DNA from: CAZWUK01 sp964636685
Lineage (GTDB): Bacteria > Bacillota > Clostridia > Christensenellales > CAG-138
Reading direction: 5' to 3'
DNA: 38,296 nucleotides
NCBI GenBank assembly: GCA_964636685.1
Contig: CAZWUK010000010.1
Span: forward strand, 1-38,296
Shown here: positions 24,777 to 32,428 of the stretch, in pieces
How positions within the stretch are numbered: position 1 is the stretch's first letter
Layout: every line of letters begins with the position of its first letter
Program-made: the position numbers and the translations under genes
Notes under the pieces: generated by a model
Told to the model about the DNA's origin: nothing
The model's input: only the letters and a program-made list of their open reading frames with translations
Database searches by the model: none

Positions 24777-25463
24777 CTACGGCTGCATTTCTCCGTCCAG
24801 CGCCGCCCATGCCGTCGTCAATGTAAGATGCTTGGCCTGAATAATCTGGCCTGCAATCTCGATGTCGTACGCGCCCAGTATCTTTGCGTCCGTTTGATCC
24901 CAATCTGTGGGTGCAATGACATGGGTAAACAGCGTGGCGCTGCTGCCTGTCTGACCGGTTTTTGTCAGTATTCGGTTGAGGTTGTAGTAATAGACGCCGG
25001 TTCCGCCCCGCGTAGTATCCAGCACAAAGTCTGCATTGAAATGCGGAATGGCGGCCAGATCCGCGCTGGAATAGCTTTTGTTCGTGTCTAGCGTCTTGGA
25101 GTAGTAGATGGTTGAAAGGATCTTGTTGGCCCTGGCAACATCGGTGATTACGGCGCCCGTCGTGCCATCCTTGAGGGTGACAATCAGCCGCGCGTAGGAT
25201 TCGCCCTTGATATTGGTGATGGTTGGATCCTTCTGCAACGCGTCTCCGGGGAGCACGTTCTTTCCGCTTTCCGGATCCCAGTTCGGTTCCGTCACTGTGA
25301 TGTCGATGCCGGTATCGGGATCGCTGCCGGGCCCGCCAGCCATGGTAAACTTGTTCGTCACCTTTTCCTGATCCCAGAAATAAGCAAGCGATCCTCCAAT
25401 CACTGTACATGCGGCCAGCACGATCACCAGAATCCAGACCAGACTGCGCTTTTTTTGACTCAT
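24777..25463 (-). CDS. TasA/camelysin-like fibre protein (third of four)
   Basis: The 228-residue product has a SipW-type signal (VIVLAACTVIGGSLAYFWDQ), then a single sandwich domain with the family layout: VTNKFTMAG, NVLPGDALQKDPTITN (basic partner-proximal strand), SYARLIVTLKDG, and the final strands AYDIEIAGQIIQAKHL. I chose ATG 25463 because GGAGGAG stands eight bases upstream; an in-frame ATG at 25484 would overlap that SD. TasA-like proteins polymerise by donor-strand exchange in Bacillus. No sorting signal is present, so it is presumably a shaft or tip subunit matured by the SipW-type peptidase encoded upstream. Confidence 0.83.
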   Translation of the reverse strand: MSQKKRSLVWILVIVLAACTVIGGSLAYFWDQEKVTNKFTMAGGPGSDPDTGIDITVTEPNWDPESGKNVLPGDALQKDPTITNIKGESYARLIVTLKDGTTGAVITDVARANKILSTIYYSKTLDTNKSYSSADLAAIPHFNADFVLDTTRGGTGVYYYNLNRILTKTGQTGSSATLFTHVIAPTDWDQTDAKILGAYDIEIAGQIIQAKHLTLTTAWAALDGEMQP

Positions 25464-25514
25464 ATGCTTTTCTCTCCTCCGCATTACTCAGCCGAATTCA
25501 AGTTCGGCTCTCTA

Positions 25515-26153
25515 TTAAAACAGTGCCTTAAGCGTGGGTTTTGCCGCCGCGATGTCATTGAAGCCTTCCGCCTGAATGACTGCGCCTTCAATCTTGATTT
25601 CAAACCCGCCCATTGCCACAAGCGCGTCGATGTCCGCAGGAATTGCTGTGGTATTAATGGTTACGTTATCAAACAGTTTGGCGGTACTCGCCCCTCTAGC
25701 CAGCTTCGTGCTGCAATAATAAATCCCGGTCTTTTGAGTCGAAGCCGCTGCTCCCGCTTCATCAACCCAGCCTGTACTCCAGCCGTTGATGGTGACGACG
25801 CGATTCACAATCGCAAAATCGGCATCTGACAGCGCAGCGCCGTTGTCGGCATGGCCAGCAGGATAAACAAAGCTGGCGCGGATAGCCGCCCATTCCTCAA
25901 TATCGACGTCTGAGGTGTTTTGCACATAAGGCTGCTTGGTGATTGCTCTGCCCGGCACAACGTTTTGCGCATCGGTCGGGTCAAAGACTTCATTTGTCTG
26001 CGCATTCATCCCACCGGTTCCGGTGCCAACAAAAGTGAACTTGTTGTTGAGGGGTGTAGATACCACATTGAGATACGCCAGCGTCCCACCAACCGTTAAA
26101 ACCATCACCAGAGTAATTGTCAGCAATGCAATCAGTAGTCTTTTGTTCTTCAT
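25515..26153 (-). CDS. TasA/camelysin-like fibre protein (second of four)
   Basis: The 212-residue protein starts at ATG 26153 behind AGGAGGA. The signal is KRLLIALLTITLVMVLTVGG followed by TLAYLN. The mature part follows the same layout as its downstream neighbour: LNNKFTFVG, NVVPGRAITKQPYVQNTS, EWAAIRASFVY, TGIYYCSTKL (matching GTGVYYYNLN next door) and GGFEIKIEGAVIQAEGF. The parallel strands argue that these two genes arose by duplication. It has no sorting signal. I expect an exported, SipW-processed fibre subunit; polymerisation is inferred from the family. Confidence 0.83.
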   Translation of the reverse strand: MKNKRLLIALLTITLVMVLTVGGTLAYLNVVSTPLNNKFTFVGTGTGGMNAQTNEVFDPTDAQNVVPGRAITKQPYVQNTSDVDIEEWAAIRASFVYPAGHADNGAALSDADFAIVNRVVTINGWSTGWVDEAGAAASTQKTGIYYCSTKLARGASTAKLFDNVTINTTAIPADIDALVAMGGFEIKIEGAVIQAEGFNDIAAAKPTLKALF

Positions 26154-26226
26154 GTTTTTATCCTCCTGTATTTCATATTTTGATTCGATGTCCTTTGCCA
26201 ATGCCGGCTTTTTCGAGTGCCGACGC

Positions 26227-26868
26227 CTACGGGGATACTGTGCCGGAGGTGCTCACTTGAACGTTCCATGCCTCCTGCGCCGCTCCTCCCTCCGCCTGCA
26301 AGGCGTCGGCGAGCACCTTAATTTGAAGGTTGCTGTACTTGAATGTCAAATTCTGGTCGGTCAATGTTACGCCTGCAAGCAGTTGCGTTGTACTGTCCCC
26401 GGGTCGAAGAACCGATTTGTAGTAGAACATTCCGTTCTTGAAAAACCAATGGCTTGCCCAATCGCTGGAAAAATGCAGCTTGACATCTCCTAGCGTCATG
26501 ACATTATCGACCGGTTCGCTCATTGCCGCAAATTCGCAGGGCTTGCCCGTTCCATCTGTTTCAAGCACCGGAACGAACAGGGCGCGCACCACGATGTTTG
26601 CACCGTTGGCTCCCCCGGTATTGCGCAGCTTCACCGGCTTTGTGTTCGCCCCCCACGGGACTTTGCCCGGATCAATCCCAGATTCATCAATGCTTACCGA
26701 TACACTGCCAAAGGAAAGCGTGTTTAATATGGGTGTTGTAACGACGCTCATGTACGCAAAGGTTCCAGTTACCGCAATGGTCATCATAGCGACTATCGCC
26801 AGCCATACGGGGATTTTTTTCTTTTGCGTCTTCTGTCTGTGCCGGGTTTGCCCAATTGCTTCATACAT
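26227..26868 (-). CDS. TasA/camelysin-like fibre protein (first of four)
   Basis: The 213-residue product starts at ATG 26868 (AAAGGGGG upstream); an extension to 27048 is antisense-like and overlaps the signal peptidase gene. A basic N-terminus (RHRQKTQKKK) precedes the signal helix PVWLAIVAMMTIAVTGTFAY. The mature domain begins ILNTLSFGSVSVSIDE and includes NTKPVKLRNTGGANGANIVV, GMFYYKSVLRPGDSTTQLL and LQIKVLADALQAEG. The PGD comes late rather than early, so it is the most divergent member. It lies 19 bases downstream of the SipW-type peptidase gene. Confidence 0.82.
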   Translation of the reverse strand: MYEAIGQTRHRQKTQKKKIPVWLAIVAMMTIAVTGTFAYMSVVTTPILNTLSFGSVSVSIDESGIDPGKVPWGANTKPVKLRNTGGANGANIVVRALFVPVLETDGTGKPCEFAAMSEPVDNVMTLGDVKLHFSSDWASHWFFKNGMFYYKSVLRPGDSTTQLLAGVTLTDQNLTFKYSNLQIKVLADALQAEGGAAQEAWNVQVSTSGTVSP

Positions 26869-26887
26869 TTTTGCGGTCCCCCTTTCT

Positions 26888-27640
26888 TCAGCGCCAGCTC
26901 GGCGGCAAATCAGCCTTGGTACACGCCCGCTGCTTGATCGTCGGTTTTGCCGCAGACGCCTGAACGCCGGTCTGTGCGACCCGGTGAGGCGGCGTGCGTT
27001 CATTGGACGAATGCGTTTGGCGCGGTTGTTTCGTCGCGGCCGCATCACGTGGCTCTGACTTTGAGATTCCCCTTTGCGCCGCAGATGCAGCGGAACGCGC
27101 TTTGCCTTGCGCTGCGCGGCGTTGACCGGCGCGCTGTCTTCGGCTTTGCTGCGGCTGCTCCTGATCGTTGGCGCCGACGGCGAAAATCATGGAGATCAGT
27201 ATAATCGCCGCCCCGACGGTGATGCTGATGATTTTTCCGATCTTGGAGCTGAGCATCATGAGAATTGCGCCAACCCCCGGGATGCGGAAGCGAACCAAGC
27301 CTTTTACGTTTTCATAGGGCACCGGCGCTGAATCCGCCGCCGCATTGGCGTCGCCCTTGGTAAAAACGTGCCGTTGCGCGGTATCGTTCTCGACCACTCT
27401 GTGGGTCACGATAGCGTTGGTTCCGGCAATCGCAAAGGAAATTGTATCTCCCGTGCGAAGCTCCTCGCATTCAACGGGAACCGTATAAATCAGGTCGTTC
27501 AGGCGATACGCCGGCTCCATGCTGCCGCTGAGAATGCAATACAGCTGAACTCCGAACGCCCGAGGCAGTACAAACAGAACGCAAGCTGCCGAAAGAAACG
27601 CTATGATGAGCGTGCCCAGGATGCTCCTTATCGTTTTCAT
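26888..27640 (-). CDS. sipW: SipW-type (ER-type Ser/His) signal peptidase I with long basic tail
   Basis: The 250-residue protein has an N-terminal helix (~8-30) and the catalytic Ser40 in YCILSGSMEP. Its base is His80 in NAIVTHRVVE instead of the bacterial Lys. FTKGDANAAADSAPV is the ER-type box, and a second helix (~134-156) follows. This Ser/His arrangement defines SipW, the peptidase dedicated to TasA-type proteins. The four downstream genes all carry SipW-type signals, which fixes its job. Unusually, about 95 Arg/Gln/Ala-rich residues follow the second helix (SRRQRAGQRRAAQGKARSA), predicted disordered. Bacillus SipW has a shorter basic tail with a reported regulatory role, so a second function is possible. 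It has SD AAAGGAGAA. Confidence 0.9.
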   Translation of the reverse strand: MKTIRSILGTLIIAFLSAACVLFVLPRAFGVQLYCILSGSMEPAYRLNDLIYTVPVECEELRTGDTISFAIAGTNAIVTHRVVENDTAQRHVFTKGDANAAADSAPVPYENVKGLVRFRIPGVGAILMMLSSKIGKIISITVGAAIILISMIFAVGANDQEQPQQSRRQRAGQRRAAQGKARSAASAAQRGISKSEPRDAAATKQPRQTHSSNERTPPHRVAQTGVQASAAKPTIKQRACTKADLPPSWR

Positions 27641-27658
27641 CGCGTTCTCCTTTCGGCG

Positions 27659-30600
27659 TTATGCGGGGTTAATGGTCATCTGGTTGCTGACCTCCGCCTT
27701 GTCAGACAGCCAATGGTCGTTTGTTTTTTGGTTGCTGAAGGTGACTGTGGCATTCCCGTCCCTCGTTACCGCAACGGTTTGGGACGCGCCCCCCACGGTG
27801 CTGTAGCGCCAGTTGCTCTGCAGCTCTGTCACGGAATAGTTGCTCGCGTACAGCCCCGCAAGCCGTATGCTGGCCGAGGTCTGCCCCTGCGGGATTGTGA
27901 TGGTGGCGTAGAAAATTCCGCCCAGCGCACTTCCGTCCGGCGCAAGCCGCTGTATCTGAAACACAAAGGTTTCCGCTTCGGTCGCTGCCGCCGTCAGCGT
28001 CTTGGTTATTCCAAGTTGATAAGCGTTTCCCTTCAGCAGCTTAAGATGCACGGTGTTGGTTAGCTCCGCTATTCCGTTTCGCACGATTTCCGCCGTGTTT
28101 TCATCCGTTCTCACTGTAAGCGTCTCCGAAAAAGGTCTTAAATACGTTGTGAACTCGAATACGTTGTCGCCTGGATTGATGCTGACGTTCTTCCATTGAA
28201 TCAGGGAATGTGTTTCATCGACGGCTCCGCCTGCGGGAACGATGGCGCTCGTCGTTTCAATATCCAGCCCCCTGGGGATGATATCTTTCACCGTGATTCC
28301 GGAGAACGTGCCGGAGGGCGCTTCCGAACGAACAGTGATCCGGAATGTAATCAATTGACCGAGTTCCGCAACGATCGGCGCATCACTCGTTCCAGGCTGG
28401 TAGGCGCCGCCAGCGACACTGGCGGATTTGGTGTAGCTCAGCTTTGCATACAAACCCAAATTCTGGTTCAACACCGTGGGTGTGGCGCTCACCGGAATCG
28501 CAAGATTCGATACGACCAGCCACCCATTTCGCGAATCATCCACTGCACTGTTATCCTGCGCAAGTACTGTGGCCCGGTATCCCGTTGGCGTCTGCGCCAC
28601 CACCTGATACGTGCCCGCAGGCACATTGTTGAACCGGTAAGCGCCGGCAGTGTCGGTTTGTATCGTAAGCGGCGCGCCGTTGGTATCGTTCACCGGCGTT
28701 GTGCAGACCAAATCATCGTTTGCAAAAACGCCCAGCGTCAAACCAGTCCTCGGCAGCTCGCCGAAATCGATCTTTCCGTCGCCGTTTGCGTCGATCCAGA
28801 CCACGCCCTGCAGCGTACCTGTGGCGTTCACCTTTTTTACCACCGTGGCGTTGCTTAGCAAGCTGGTGAGTTTGTTCCCATCCTTGGCCGTGGCCGTAAC
28901 CTGCTGTCCCTCGGTGAGCGTTACGCTGCTTGGGACGTTAACAGACCAGTTTCCCATCGCATCAGCCACAGTGTTGTGCTTTGTGCCGTCCGGCAGTGTA
29001 ACGATGACCGTCGCGCCCGCCGCGGTGGTTCCGCTGATTACCGTGTCCCCTTCCATGATCGTGCTGATAGGCGGCGGGGGCGTAATATCCAGCGTTACCG
29101 GCGGATTTGGCAACGTAACCGCAGCCGCTGCTCCGGTATTGTCCGTATAATTCACGTCCGGGTTTTCCTTCAGCGTAACATAGTTGCCATCCACATCCGG
29201 GGTTATTGGCAGGGTCGTGATAGCATCGGTGGCGACAATGCGATAGACCAGCTCCGCATAATACGTATTCGCATTAGAAATCGCCAGCCCCGTCACGTTG
29301 AGGGTGGGTTCGCTGATGCTTGGGATGCTCCATGAAATATTATCGGAGGCGGTTGTAAAGGTGCTGCTCTTTGAAACCGGGGTAAAGCTGGTATCCAGCA
29401 CGAAGCCCGGCGTAATTGCCTGATTGATGGAGCCGTTCTTGAAGCTGTTCGTGGCAGCGATTCCCCCGATCTGCCCTAAAATATCTTCAATCGTGCTGGT
29501 ACCTCCAGCGTAGTATTGATTGCCCGACGCAATATCCTGCATGAGTTGGGTGTCAGCGGGGAGAGGGGTATCCGTGTAATATCCCACGGAATAGATGGTC
29601 GCGCCCATTCCCTTAATCATGTTGGCTTCCGCTAGCGCCGCCATGCTTGTGGAATTGTAGACCGGCTGCTGACTGCCATCGATATCGATATAGATAGAAC
29701 TAGCTCTATCACCGATATCGCTGCGACCATAATTAAACCCGGACTCTTTCATAGCGGGCGAATTTACATAGTATAAGTCACTGCCAAGGGTGGCCGTCAT
29801 CCACCAGCCATTTGGGTTATCCGGATACTTGGCGTTTATAAACTCCGAACTTGGTTGCAGCCCATAGGACAGATTCGGGTGACCGTCGGAAAGCAGTACA
29901 ACGCTCTTGTTTCCCGCGCTGGAGCTTAGCAGCCCCCTTGCCTTATGCAAGCCCGCCTGCATGGACGTAGCGCTGCCAACCGGGCCGCTAATCGCGTTGA
30001 CCGCGGCGATCAAGGAATCCTTTTGATCGTATCCCTTAAAATCGCTTATCAGACTGAACTGTTCGGCAAACGCCACCACCGCGATACGGCTGTCCGAGGT
30101 TGGGGACGATAGCGCGGCGTTGATTAAATTGACCACGCCGGCCTTTGCGCGAGATAGCGTTGTGCCCGTCATGCTGTCTGAACCGTCCATCACCAATACG
30201 ATGTCGTTTTGGCTTTGTGTGGAATCCACCGTATGGTACAGGCGCAGCGTTACCTCAAAGGTGTTGGTTTGACCGATAACTCGGTTTACACTGGTTTCCG
30301 TGGTGGGCGATGGGCTCACTCCGAAGGACGTAGGCAGATTGTAAAGCGCAGGCGCGTCGGACAACACCGCTTCAGGGACGCTGAGCGCGCAAGACCAGCT
30401 ATGCTGCCCGTCCGTCGCGCCGCAGGTGCATTGGGGCGCCGTGTACAGCGGGCAGGCGTCCGCGTGGGCTGCGCCCTCCGTCGCGCCGCAGGTGCATTGG
30501 GGCGCGGCTTCGGTGCTTGCTTCAAGCGTATAAACCTGCTCCGTGTCTTGCCGGACGGCAAGCTGCACCTGTACGGTAGGCAAGTCTTCAGCGGTTGTGT

Positions 30601-31039
30601 AATTTTCCGGCAATACCGCTGTAAAGGTATAGGTTCCCGCTTCAGTTCGATAGTCCAAGCTCTCCCAAGTAACGGGGATTTCCATGATCTCCATTGGCCG
30701 AATCGCTGCCGCCGCGCCCGATATGGGCTGCCCGTCCGCTTGGGCCGCATTTTCCTTCGTCACCATTTCTGCCGCACCGTCAACCGTTTCGGTCGTTGCA
30801 AGGTACACTTGCGCGGTAATGATCGTGGGCAGGGGAAGCTCGCTGGCCGGTGTTCCTTCTTCGGCATGAATCGTTTTCAGCGTGTCTAGGTAGAAAAAAC
30901 AGATCTCCCTGTTCGCATAGTCGCCTTCGGCAGCCCAAACGCTCATACATAGGACAAAAATCAGCCCAATCGAGAGAATAAAAATGCCTGCACTCCGAAT
31001 CCTTTTTGATGATACTGCTCTTTTTATCCAACGCATCAT
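27659..31039 (-). CDS. Large VWA-domain adhesin-like surface protein
   Basis: The 1126-residue exported protein has a signal/anchor at ~17-36. An N-terminal region contains two copies of a Cys/His motif (CTCGATEGAAHADAC and CTCGATDGQHSWSC, 182-217). A VWA domain follows with MIDAS DGSDS (285-289) and NKSVVLLSDGHPNLS (~383-397). Next come an Ig-like domain (~670-750), an SdrD_B/Cna_B-type domain (WIDANGDGKIDFGE, GAYRFNNVPAGTYQVV), a DUF11-type domain (~895-1000) and a terminal prealbumin-like pilin domain (~1020-1115). This is the architecture of pilus-tip adhesins. There is no LPxTG-like signal or C-terminal helix, so it must be held non-covalently or by its N-terminus. It lies 29 bases after the Lys-type peptidase gene and 18 before the SipW-type one. 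Confidence 0.88.
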   Translation of the reverse strand: MMRWIKRAVSSKRIRSAGIFILSIGLIFVLCMSVWAAEGDYANREICFFYLDTLKTIHAEEGTPASELPLPTIITAQVYLATTETVDGAAEMVTKENAAQADGQPISGAAAAIRPMEIMEIPVTWESLDYRTEAGTYTFTAVLPENYTTAEDLPTVQVQLAVRQDTEQVYTLEASTEAAPQCTCGATEGAAHADACPLYTAPQCTCGATDGQHSWSCALSVPEAVLSDAPALYNLPTSFGVSPSPTTETSVNRVIGQTNTFEVTLRLYHTVDSTQSQNDIVLVMDGSDSMTGTTLSRAKAGVVNLINAALSSPTSDSRIAVVAFAEQFSLISDFKGYDQKDSLIAAVNAISGPVGSATSMQAGLHKARGLLSSSAGNKSVVLLSDGHPNLSYGLQPSSEFINAKYPDNPNGWWMTATLGSDLYYVNSPAMKESGFNYGRSDIGDRASSIYIDIDGSQQPVYNSTSMAALAEANMIKGMGATIYSVGYYTDTPLPADTQLMQDIASGNQYYAGGTSTIEDILGQIGGIAATNSFKNGSINQAITPGFVLDTSFTPVSKSSTFTTASDNISWSIPSISEPTLNVTGLAISNANTYYAELVYRIVATDAITTLPITPDVDGNYVTLKENPDVNYTDNTGAAAAVTLPNPPVTLDITPPPPISTIMEGDTVISGTTAAGATVIVTLPDGTKHNTVADAMGNWSVNVPSSVTLTEGQQVTATAKDGNKLTSLLSNATVVKKVNATGTLQGVVWIDANGDGKIDFGELPRTGLTLGVFANDDLVCTTPVNDTNGAPLTIQTDTAGAYRFNNVPAGTYQVVAQTPTGYRATVLAQDNSAVDDSRNGWLVVSNLAIPVSATPTVLNQNLGLYAKLSYTKSASVAGGAYQPGTSDAPIVAELGQLITFRITVRSEAPSGTFSGITVKDIIPRGLDIETTSAIVPAGGAVDETHSLIQWKNVSINPGDNVFEFTTYLRPFSETLTVRTDENTAEIVRNGIAELTNTVHLKLLKGNAYQLGITKTLTAAATEAETFVFQIQRLAPDGSALGGIFYATITIPQGQTSASIRLAGLYASNYSVTELQSNWRYSTVGGASQTVAVTRDGNATVTFSNQKTNDHWLSDKAEVSNQMTINPA

Positions 31040-31068
31040 TTGCTTTGCCTCCTCATGCTATCCCTGCT

Positions 31069-31644
31069 TCATGCGTATCCGTATGCGATGCTCTGAATGC
31101 TCCTGTACACGCTGCCGAGTGGAAGCACCCACAATAATGTGCCGATCAGATGCGCGCTATCAACCGAACCGTATTCTCGAGAATCCCTAGATATCGTGCG
31201 GTTGTCACCCAGTACAAACACGCTGCCGTCTGGCACGGTGATGGGAAAGGCGATTCCATTCCGGCGCTGATATGTGTCTTGGGTCGAATACTCTTCCTGC
31301 ATCCCGTTTATAAAAACTTCGCCGGTGCTGTCATTAATCATGATGACATCGTTCTCCCTCCCGATAACACGCTTTACACAATCCATTTTATCTACCCGGA
31401 GGATCACCACGTCTCCACTCTTACAGTCGCCTATTCTGGAAAACAATGCGATATCGCCGTTGTGCAGCAGCGGTTCCATGGAATCGCCTCGAATGACGCT
31501 TATGGCAAGCACCTTGCCCAACAGCAGGTAGATCGACAGCAATATCGTCACAAGTCCGAGAACAGAGCGTTTGTACGCTTTTCTGCGGGTTTCCAGGCTG
31601 ATTTTTCTGGATATAGCCTGCATGAATGGTTCGTAAGAAATCAT
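31069..31644 (-). CDS. lepB: Signal peptidase I, bacterial Ser/Lys type
   Basis: This 191-residue protein has one membrane helix (~28-50), catalytic Ser55 in IRGDSMEPLL, the general base Lys91 in DCVKRVIG, and the boxes FVLGDNRTISRDSREYG and LIGTLLWVLPLGS. It would cleave ordinary Sec signal peptides. In this locus the likely client is the VWA protein encoded next. The start is not well supported: AAGGG lies immediately before ATG 31644, closer than usual, and the alternative ATG at residue 8 has no SD. A small hairpin (CGCCGT/ACGGCG, ~31656-31672) lies between it and the DivIVA-like gene. Confidence 0.9.
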   Translation of the reverse strand: MISYEPFMQAISRKISLETRRKAYKRSVLGLVTILLSIYLLLGKVLAISVIRGDSMEPLLHNGDIALFSRIGDCKSGDVVILRVDKMDCVKRVIGRENDVIMINDSTGEVFINGMQEEYSTQDTYQRRNGIAFPITVPDGSVFVLGDNRTISRDSREYGSVDSAHLIGTLLWVLPLGSVYRSIQSIAYGYA

Positions 31645-31675
31645 CCCTTGTTACACGCCGTTTTGTACGGCGCCC

Positions 31676-32269
31676 TCACTGAATCGAGTTCTTGTCGTCT
31701 GGACGCGCAACTGTCCGATACTGTTCCAGTTGACCGGCCATGGTGGCAAAGCATAACTTCAGATCTCGAATTGTCAACTCCATCTTCTGGATCTCAGCCC
31801 TCAGCTCCTTTTTGTGTGCTTCCAATTCACGAACCGCTTGCTGCTGCTGCTTGAGCGTATCTTGAAAAATCCGTTGCGCACGCTGACGCTCAACATTGAC
31901 AAAGCTGTTCGTCGCATCAATGATCCACTTTGCCTCCTGTTCAGCAACGGCCAGCGCCGCGTCGGTACGGGTCTGCCGTGACAGACTGTCCGACAGCTGT
32001 TGGCTCATCTGGCTGATAATCTGTTCCTTTTCCTGAAGCTCCTCCTCCAGCATTGCGGAAAATCGCCGCCCCAGCTCCTGCATCTGGTTATAGGTATCCA
32101 GCCGGTCAAAGCCGCAAAATGACTTTTTGATGCGCATGTTGTCGATGAACGCTACGATTTCCGCCGCATAATCCGTCTTCATTCCAAAGCCCGCCTGCCT
32201 CTCATAAAATCCCCGTCTCAATGCTGCCGCCGTCTTTTTTAATAGTGCTTGAAAAGTTTCGCAACTCAT
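31676..32269 (-). CDS. DivIVA/GpsB-like coiled-coil protein
   Basis: The product has 197 residues if it starts at ATG 32269, or 168 if at 32182. The segment IVAFIDNMRIKKSFCGFDRL through DTYNQMQELGRRFSAMLEEE resembles the DivIVA/GpsB membrane-binding domain. Long coiled coils follow (EELQEKEQIISQMSQQLSDS, RQRAQRIFQDTLKQQQQAVR, KKELRAEIQKMELTIRDL). Such proteins mark curved or septal membrane and recruit wall-synthesis factors. It is the first minus-strand gene of the fibre locus, 31 bases before the signal peptidase gene. It may place the export machinery at a cell site; this is inferred. The start is uncertain because neither candidate has a clear SD. Confidence 0.7.
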   Translation of the reverse strand: MSCETFQALLKKTAAALRRGFYERQAGFGMKTDYAAEIVAFIDNMRIKKSFCGFDRLDTYNQMQELGRRFSAMLEEELQEKEQIISQMSQQLSDSLSRQTRTDAALAVAEQEAKWIIDATNSFVNVERQRAQRIFQDTLKQQQQAVRELEAHKKELRAEIQKMELTIRDLKLCFATMAGQLEQYRTVARPDDKNSIQ

Positions 32270-32277
32270 AATATAAT
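32249..32277 (+). promoter_or_regulatory. Promoter of the two-component system
   Basis: TTGAAA (32249-32254) and TATAAT (32272-32277) are spaced by 17 bases. Transcription would start near 32284 and give a ~145-nt leader before the kinase gene. Confidence 0.75.
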
Positions 32278-32299
32278 TTGATACATAGTAAATTATATT
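32270..32299. promoter_or_regulatory. Palindromic operator candidate in the divergent promoter region
   Basis: AATATAATTT (32270-32279) and AAATTATATT (32290-32299) are exact reverse complements separated by 10 bases, so half-site centres are 20 bp apart (two helical turns). The left arm contains the -10 box of the kinase promoter. The right arm, read on the minus strand, offers an equivalent TATAAT for the fibre locus. A dimeric regulator bound here could control both directions. Confidence 0.5.
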
Positions 32300-32428
32300 C
32301 CGGTTACACCATCCCTCTGTTGCTCAACTATTTGCTTAACAGCTTACCATCCAGAGCGTATCAAATCCGTATACGTTGCGGAGAAAAATGGCGAAATTTT
32401 AAAAAAAAACCGCAGGGGGTTAAATCGA

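Noticed and set aside
27690..27730. NQKTN near the C-terminus of the VWA protein as a class B sortase signal
   Set aside because: No hydrophobic helix or basic tail follows, and VTFSNQKTN is the usual last strand of a prealbumin-like domain.
30410..30510. CRISPR-like or tandem DNA repeat
   Set aside because: The repeated GTCGCGCCGCAGGTGCATTG blocks are only two and encode the duplicated CTCGAT motif of the VWA protein.
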